This document shows positions 6,186 to 9,716 of a DNA stretch of 9,716 bases, one piece after another. The position numbers and the translations under genes are program-made. The stretch is from Bacteroidota bacterium. Its GTDB lineage: Bacteria > Bacteroidota > Bacteroidia > Bacteroidales > Prolixibacteraceae. The notes beneath the pieces were generated by a model, which did no database searches, was not told the origin of the DNA, and was given only the letters and a program-made list of their open reading frames with translations. The stretch covers positions 1-9,716 of the forward strand of contig JAUZOB010000114.1 in NCBI GenBank assembly GCA_030706665.1. The letters run 5' to 3'. Each line of letters opens with the position of its first letter. Position 1 is the first letter of the stretch.

Positions 6186-8076
6186 TCAGATTAAACACGA
6201 GTGTGGAATAGCCCTGATTCGTCTGTTAAAACCTCTGGAATATTACCAGGAGAAATACGGCACCTGGATGTACGGTCTCAATAAATTGTATCTCTTAATG
6301 GAGAAACAACATAATCGCGGACAAGACGGTGCTGGTATTGTGAATGTAAAGATCGACTCACAACCGGGCGAAGAATATATCCATCGTCATCGATCCATTG
6401 AGCCAAACTCCATCAAAGATATATTTGACCGGGTTTATAAAGTTCTTCAGGACGCGGACAAAAACAACGAGCCCTGGAGAGATTCCGCATGGGCCAAAAA
6501 AAATATTCCTTTTGCAGGTGAAGTATATCTTGGGCATTTACGTTATGGCACTTTTGGCCATAACAGCATTGAGTTTGCTCATCCGGTTATGAGACAGAAC
6601 AACTGGAAGTCAAGAAATCTGGTACTTGCCGGAAATTTTAACCTGACAAATGTTGATGAGCTCTTTAATAAACTGATCAGTCTTGGCCAGCATCCTAAAG
6701 CATATTCAGATACAGTGACTATTCTTGAAAAATTAGGTCATTATTTGGATGAAGAGAATGAATTACTTTTCCGTCAACATAAGAATGAAGGATACTCGAA
6801 TAAAGATATCTCTCCTCTGATTGAGAAAGAACTTGATGTCTTTAAGGTTCTACAGGGATCCTCTAAAGATTTTGACGGAGGATATGTCGTCGGTGGTATA
6901 ATCGGACATGGTGATGCTTTTGTTACGCGTGATCCCTGGGGAATCAGGCCTGCTTTCTATTATGCGAATGATGAAATAGTTGTCGTTGCATCGGAAAGAC
7001 CGGTTATCCAAACGGTCATGAATATCCGTTATAACGAGGTGAACGAGCTGGAGCCCGGACACGCTTTGGTTGTTAAGAAAAGCGGGGAAGTGCAATACGG
7101 ACTTGTTCGTGTTCCGATGAAGCGGAGATCATGCTCTTTTGAGCGTATCTACTTCTCAAGAGGAAGTGACCGTTTTATTTATCAGGAAAGGAAAGAACTG
7201 GGACGCTTATTGGCTCCAAAGATTCTGGAGGCAATTCAATATGATTTGAAGAATACGGTATTTTCATATATTCCCAATACTGCTGAAACTGCATTTTATG
7301 GAATGCTCGACGGAATTCGTGCTCATTTGCTCAACTGGAAAAAAGAGCAGATTCATAAACTGAACGGGAATCTGGACGAAAAAAAACTGATCGAGATAAT
7401 CTCTGTCGAGCCAAGGGTTGAGAAGGTTGCAGTGAAGGATGTAAAATTACGTACATTTATCACCGACGATTCAAGCAGGGATGATCTTGTTGCCCATGTT
7501 TATGATGTTACTTACGGAATTGTGAATAACCAGAAAGACACTCTTGTCGTTATTGATGATTCGATTGTAAGAGGGACAACGCTGAAGAAGAGTATTCTTC
7601 GGATTCTTGATCGTCTGCATCCGAAGAAGGTTATTATTGTTTCGTCTGCACCTCAGATCCGATATCCGGACTGTTATGGAATTGATATGGCAAAATTGGG
7701 CAATTTCATTGCTTTTACAGCTACGATAGAATTGCTTAAAGATCGCGGGATGCAAAACGTGATTGACGACGTATATAAGAAATGTAAAGCCCAGGAAAAT
7801 TTGCCCAAGGAAGAGATCGTAAATTATGTGAAAGAGATCTATAAACCATTCACCGATGAAGAGATCTCTGCTAAAATAGCAGAATTGCTTACACCCGAAG
7901 ATATGCATGCTGATGTTGAGATTATCTATCAGAATGTGCCAAATCTTCACAAGGCTTGTCCGAATGATACCGGTGACTGGTATTTTACCGGTGACTATCC
8001 AACTCCCGGCGGACTCAAGGTGGTAAATACTTCGTTTATCAATTATGTAGAAGGTAAAAATGCCAGAGCATACTAA
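6178..8076 (+). CDS. Long PurF-like glutamine amidotransferase/phosphoribosyltransferase
   Basis: Related to amidophosphoribosyltransferase, which makes phosphoribosylamine from PRPP and glutamine in the first step of purine synthesis. The N-terminal class II amidotransferase domain has Cys9 (HECGI; an 8-residue propeptide would be removed), HNRGQDGAGI (45-54), GHLRYGT (119-125), GNFNLTN (152-158) and RDPWGIRPAFYY (251-262). The phosphoribosyltransferase part has ERIYFSRGSDRFIYQERK (322-339), LRTFI (424-428), the PRPP loop VVIDDSIVRGTT (457-468), YPDCYGIDMA (496-505) and a C-terminal FTGDYPTPGG (603-612). At 632 residues it is about 150 longer than usual PurF (470-500), with extra sequence near 190-222 and 380-422. 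The common PVPDSG motif is replaced by IPNTAETA (365-372), so catalysis as normal PurF is uncertain. A good AAGGA site lies 7 bases before the ATG, and the gene overlaps the SPOR gene by 8 bases. Confidence 0.85.
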   Translation: MSDQIKHECGIALIRLLKPLEYYQEKYGTWMYGLNKLYLLMEKQHNRGQDGAGIVNVKIDSQPGEEYIHRHRSIEPNSIKDIFDRVYKVLQDADKNNEPWRDSAWAKKNIPFAGEVYLGHLRYGTFGHNSIEFAHPVMRQNNWKSRNLVLAGNFNLTNVDELFNKLISLGQHPKAYSDTVTILEKLGHYLDEENELLFRQHKNEGYSNKDISPLIEKELDVFKVLQGSSKDFDGGYVVGGIIGHGDAFVTRDPWGIRPAFYYANDEIVVVASERPVIQTVMNIRYNEVNELEPGHALVVKKSGEVQYGLVRVPMKRRSCSFERIYFSRGSDRFIYQERKELGRLLAPKILEAIQYDLKNTVFSYIPNTAETAFYGMLDGIRAHLLNWKKEQIHKLNGNLDEKKLIEIISVEPRVEKVAVKDVKLRTFITDDSSRDDLVAHVYDVTYGIVNNQKDTLVVIDDSIVRGTTLKKSILRILDRLHPKKVIIVSSAPQIRYPDCYGIDMAKLGNFIAFTATIELLKDRGMQNVIDDVYKKCKAQENLPKEEIVNYVKEIYKPFTDEEISAKIAELLTPEDMHADVEIIYQNVPNLHKACPNDTGDWYFTGDYPTPGGLKVVNTSFINYVEGKNARAY

Positions 8077-8082
8077 AAAGCA

Positions 8083-8122
8083 GGAAGATGCAGATAGCGT
8101 AAAGAATTAATTCTGCATCTCC
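8083..8122 (+). repeat. Stem-loop just after the PurF-like gene
   Basis: AGATGCAGA (8086-8094) and TCTGCATCT (8112-8120) are perfect 9-bp complements around a 17-base loop. Two more G/C pairs form if A8085 is bulged. It starts about 7 bases after the stop codon and is followed by CCTTTCTATA, not a full U run. It is the first of three inverted repeats in this gap; the second, smaller one is TTCTATA (8124-8130) with TATAGAA (8133-8139). Confidence 0.55.
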
Positions 8123-8144
8123 TTTCTATAAATATAGAAGCATA

Positions 8145-8188
8145 AAAAAGAGAGCGGTTGATCTGTACAGATCAACCGCTCTCTTTTT
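8145..8188. terminator. Perfect 44-bp palindrome, bidirectional intrinsic terminator
   Basis: The sequence 8145-8188 is its own reverse complement without a mismatch, centred in TGTACA. It has an A5 run at one end and a T5 run at the other, so each strand gives a strong hairpin ending in U residues. It lies between the convergent PurF-like gene and the N-acyltransferase gene and should insulate both. The outer arms match those of the terminator at 3574-3608. Confidence 0.92.
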
Positions 8189-8233
8189 ATTTTCAGAAAA
8201 ACAGCAAATGTATGTTTTTGCTATAAAATCATT

Positions 8234-9205
8234 TTATTGAACATCCTCAAAGTCTTCGGATTGGAAATGGAAATCCTTCCCGCGAATATAAGTGGCAATA
8301 TGTCGATCCTTCTTAGCTTCGTAAATATCTTTGATGGTAACAATAATTCCTGTTTCTTCAACTCCTCCGAAGAAAGGATTGATGACAGTTCCAAAGGTGC
8401 GCATTGAAGGTGAAAGGTTCATATATGCATTAATGAGCGGGGGAATATTCTCTCCATACTGTCTTACGACTTGGGAAAGAATTTTGTAATCTTCTTTGTA
8501 AGATCCGCCATTAAATATTTTTGTAAATCGCTCATTGGCGAAATCGATCGGCAACGGGTGTTTGGGAATAACCAAATTCTCTTTATCCGAAAAATACTTT
8601 TCGAAGAAATACAGGATCATGTCGCGTGCCTCTTGATTGAAGTGGGTGTACATGGTCACCTTCCCAAAGAAATATTTAATTTCCGGATGATCGACAATTA
8701 ACGCTCCGAGTCCGTCCCATAGATTGTCCAAAGCAAAAAGAGCCTTAGTGCCTGCTTTACTTGACTGGTACATGGGTTGAACAAAAGAGCGTCCTAATTC
8801 GATGACATAAGGGAGGTATTCATTGTTGAATTTCTCGGAAAAATCAAATAACTCGGTGGTCGCAAGTTGAACGACTCCGTGCTCATCTTTTTCTGCTTCT
8901 GAACAGATGATGTAACGGTATCCGCCAAGTATCTCCTGCGCATCAGGGTCCCAAACTATAAGTTGTTTATAGGGTTTGGGGCATATATCAAATTCATCAA
9001 TATCACTCTCTTTTCCTATACCACCTCCGGCATTACGAAATGTAATCTCACGGATGCGTCCGATTTCTTCCATGACACTTGGAGAATCGTGTGCTGTAAT
9101 GATGTAAATTTCGTTAGCACCTTTATTAGTCTTCCTCATCAATTTGTCAGGAGTCAACTCTGCCAGAATTCTTTCCCTCGGAATTGGTGCAATGACGTCT
9201 TTCAT
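8234..9205 (-). CDS. GNAT-type N-acyltransferase resembling GlsB/OlsB (aminolipid synthesis)
   Basis: A 323-residue cytosolic protein of the acyltransferase family often misnamed 'hemolysin'. Relatives include OlsB, which N-acylates ornithine, and Bacteroides GlsB, which N-acylates glycine with a 3-hydroxy fatty acid for glycine lipids; both are expected to use acyl-ACP. Features include REITFRNAGGGIG (52-64) followed by the acidic SDIDEFD (67-73), ILGGYRYI (92-99), VIELGRSFV (134-142), FFGKVTMYTHFN (179-190) and a C-terminal block IPPLINAYMNLSP (254-266). The frame extends two codons further to a TTG at 9211, but ATG 9205 is the more likely start. A TAATTTTG box on the minus strand (9243-9236) could be its -7 element. 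The partner O-acyltransferase (GlsA-like) is not adjacent in this window. The family is well supported; the amino-acid substrate is inferred from Bacteroidota relatives. Confidence 0.8.
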   Translation of the reverse strand: MKDVIAPIPRERILAELTPDKLMRKTNKGANEIYIITAHDSPSVMEEIGRIREITFRNAGGGIGKESDIDEFDICPKPYKQLIVWDPDAQEILGGYRYIICSEAEKDEHGVVQLATTELFDFSEKFNNEYLPYVIELGRSFVQPMYQSSKAGTKALFALDNLWDGLGALIVDHPEIKYFFGKVTMYTHFNQEARDMILYFFEKYFSDKENLVIPKHPLPIDFANERFTKIFNGGSYKEDYKILSQVVRQYGENIPPLINAYMNLSPSMRTFGTVINPFFGGVEETGIIVTIKDIYEAKKDRHIATYIRGKDFHFQSEDFEDVQ

Positions 9206-9235
9206 ATACAAATCCGCTTTTTTAAATTAAAAGCA

Positions 9236-9243
9236 CAAAATTA
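9236..9243 (-). promoter_or_regulatory. Putative -7 box for the N-acyltransferase gene
   Basis: Reads TAATTTTG on the minus strand, an exact TAnnTTTG match, 30 bases before the ATG at 9205. No convincing TTTG or TTG is found 19-21 bases upstream, so the call rests on the -7 element and its distance to the gene. Confidence 0.45.
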
Positions 9244-9483
9244 GAAAAATATTCAGCAATACTGCAGTTGGTCGAAAAAATGCCAATTGTATATTTTAGA
9301 ATTAACTTCTGAATAAATTTCTTGGCAGTTCTTGTTGATAGCTAAACAATTATTTAAAGAAATTTTATTAAATTGATCATTGGATATGGCATGATTTGCT
9401 GTTTTGGAAGAACTTTTTTCTGCAATTCATAACAAAATTCATGTGCTGGAATTCGGCGACAATCTTCCGGGCATTGTTTTGCG

Positions 9484-9675
9484 TTATGTGAGTTTGAATA
9501 TTGTCGCAGAGTTAAATTTTTTCTGAATACTTTTATTCGATTCTTTTAGAAAATCATTCAATGTGTAATCCGAAAGATAAATGGAATCGGATTTTGGATA
9601 GGCAAAGAATTTCAGGTCATTCTTATTCCGATAAAGATTCTGAAAAGCGGTTTCATTTTTTGTAAAGATTTTCAT
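9484..9675 (-). CDS. Doubtful small hypothetical ORF, possibly a gene remnant
   Basis: A 63-codon frame beginning MKIFTKNETAFQNL, rich in Lys, Asn and Phe, with no signal peptide, membrane segment or family motif I recognise. An in-frame TGA lies six codons before the ATG, so it is not the end of a longer frame here. A second open frame without a start codon (9354-9545, minus strand) overlaps its 3' part and is reachable by a shift at the six-T run 9517-9522 (A6 in the message). That frame includes three cysteines (KQCPEDCRR and EFCYELQ). The pair could be a decayed gene, but chance frames in AT-rich DNA are just as likely. Confidence 0.2.
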   Translation of the reverse strand: MKIFTKNETAFQNLYRNKNDLKFFAYPKSDSIYLSDYTLNDFLKESNKSIQKKFNSATIFKLT

Positions 9676-9716
9676 CGGTTCATCAAGAAATCAACCCCGT
9701 AACAACAAGGGGGCAA

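Larger units (their letters stand above)
9206..9716. other. Largely non-coding region upstream of the N-acyltransferase gene
   Basis: About 500 AT-rich bases with no gene I can recognise. It contains a possible minus-strand -7 box (9236-9243), an inverted repeat GCGACAAT (9456-9463) / ATTGTCGC (9500-9507), a doubtful small ORF (9484-9675) and, close to the window end, CCCC (9695-9698) with GGGGG (9709-9713), which could form a short GC hairpin. Confidence 0.6.

Noticed and set aside
7471..7950. Long minus-strand open frame inside the PurF-like gene
   Set aside because: It lies entirely within a well-supported plus-strand gene and its translation shows no recognisable domain; it is a codon-bias shadow.
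9695..9713. CCCC/GGGGG hairpin at the window end as a terminator
   Set aside because: The stem is only 4-5 bp with a 10-base loop and no T tract in the visible sequence; the context is cut off by the window edge.

Overview
The window looks like an ordinary chromosomal segment of a Bacteroidota member, most likely order Bacteroidales. The clues are a GC content of roughly 40% (estimated by eye), weak or absent Shine-Dalgarno sites, several TAnnTTTG-type -7 promoter boxes, and a characteristic gene set: a MiaB with a typical Bacteroidales sequence, a long PurF-like protein of about 630 residues, and a GlsB/OlsB-like N-acyltransferase. I see no rRNA, tRNA, CRISPR array, insertion sequence or phage gene.

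Layout. (1) 1-185, minus strand: N-terminal part of phosphoglycerate mutase gpmA, cut by the window edge. (2) 186-559: divergent intergenic region with a nested inverted repeat and weak plus-strand promoter candidates. (3) 560-3592, plus strand: a tight three-gene operon of a family 2 glycosyltransferase, a membrane protein made of two LAB_N units, and an ArnT-like family 39 glycosyltransferase. It ends in a hairpin terminator that includes the last codons. (4) 3669-5500, minus strand: an AhpD-like carboxymuconolactone decarboxylase family protein downstream of miaB. (5) 5501-5693: divergent control region with a -7 box for each direction and an operator-like palindrome. (6) 5694-8076, plus strand: a secreted SPOR-domain protein overlapping by 8 bases a long glutamine amidotransferase/phosphoribosyltransferase of the PurF type. 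(7) 8077-8233: three successive inverted repeats, the last a perfect 44-bp palindrome that should terminate transcription from both sides. (8) 8234-9205, minus strand: GNAT-type N-acyltransferase resembling GlsB/OlsB. (9) 9206-9716: mostly non-coding, with a doubtful small ORF and some inverted repeats.

The most interesting unit is the 560-3592 operon. The GT2 resembles enzymes that load a sugar onto a polyprenyl phosphate, and the GT39 resembles enzymes that use such a lipid-linked sugar on the periplasmic side. The middle gene sits where a flippase would be needed. It shows an ungapped internal duplication (offset 121 residues) with a 3+1+3 arrangement of hydrophobic segments, like SWEET transporters. 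That it is the flippase is an inference from position and architecture. The remaining genes are housekeeping (glycolysis, tRNA modification) or envelope and lipid functions.
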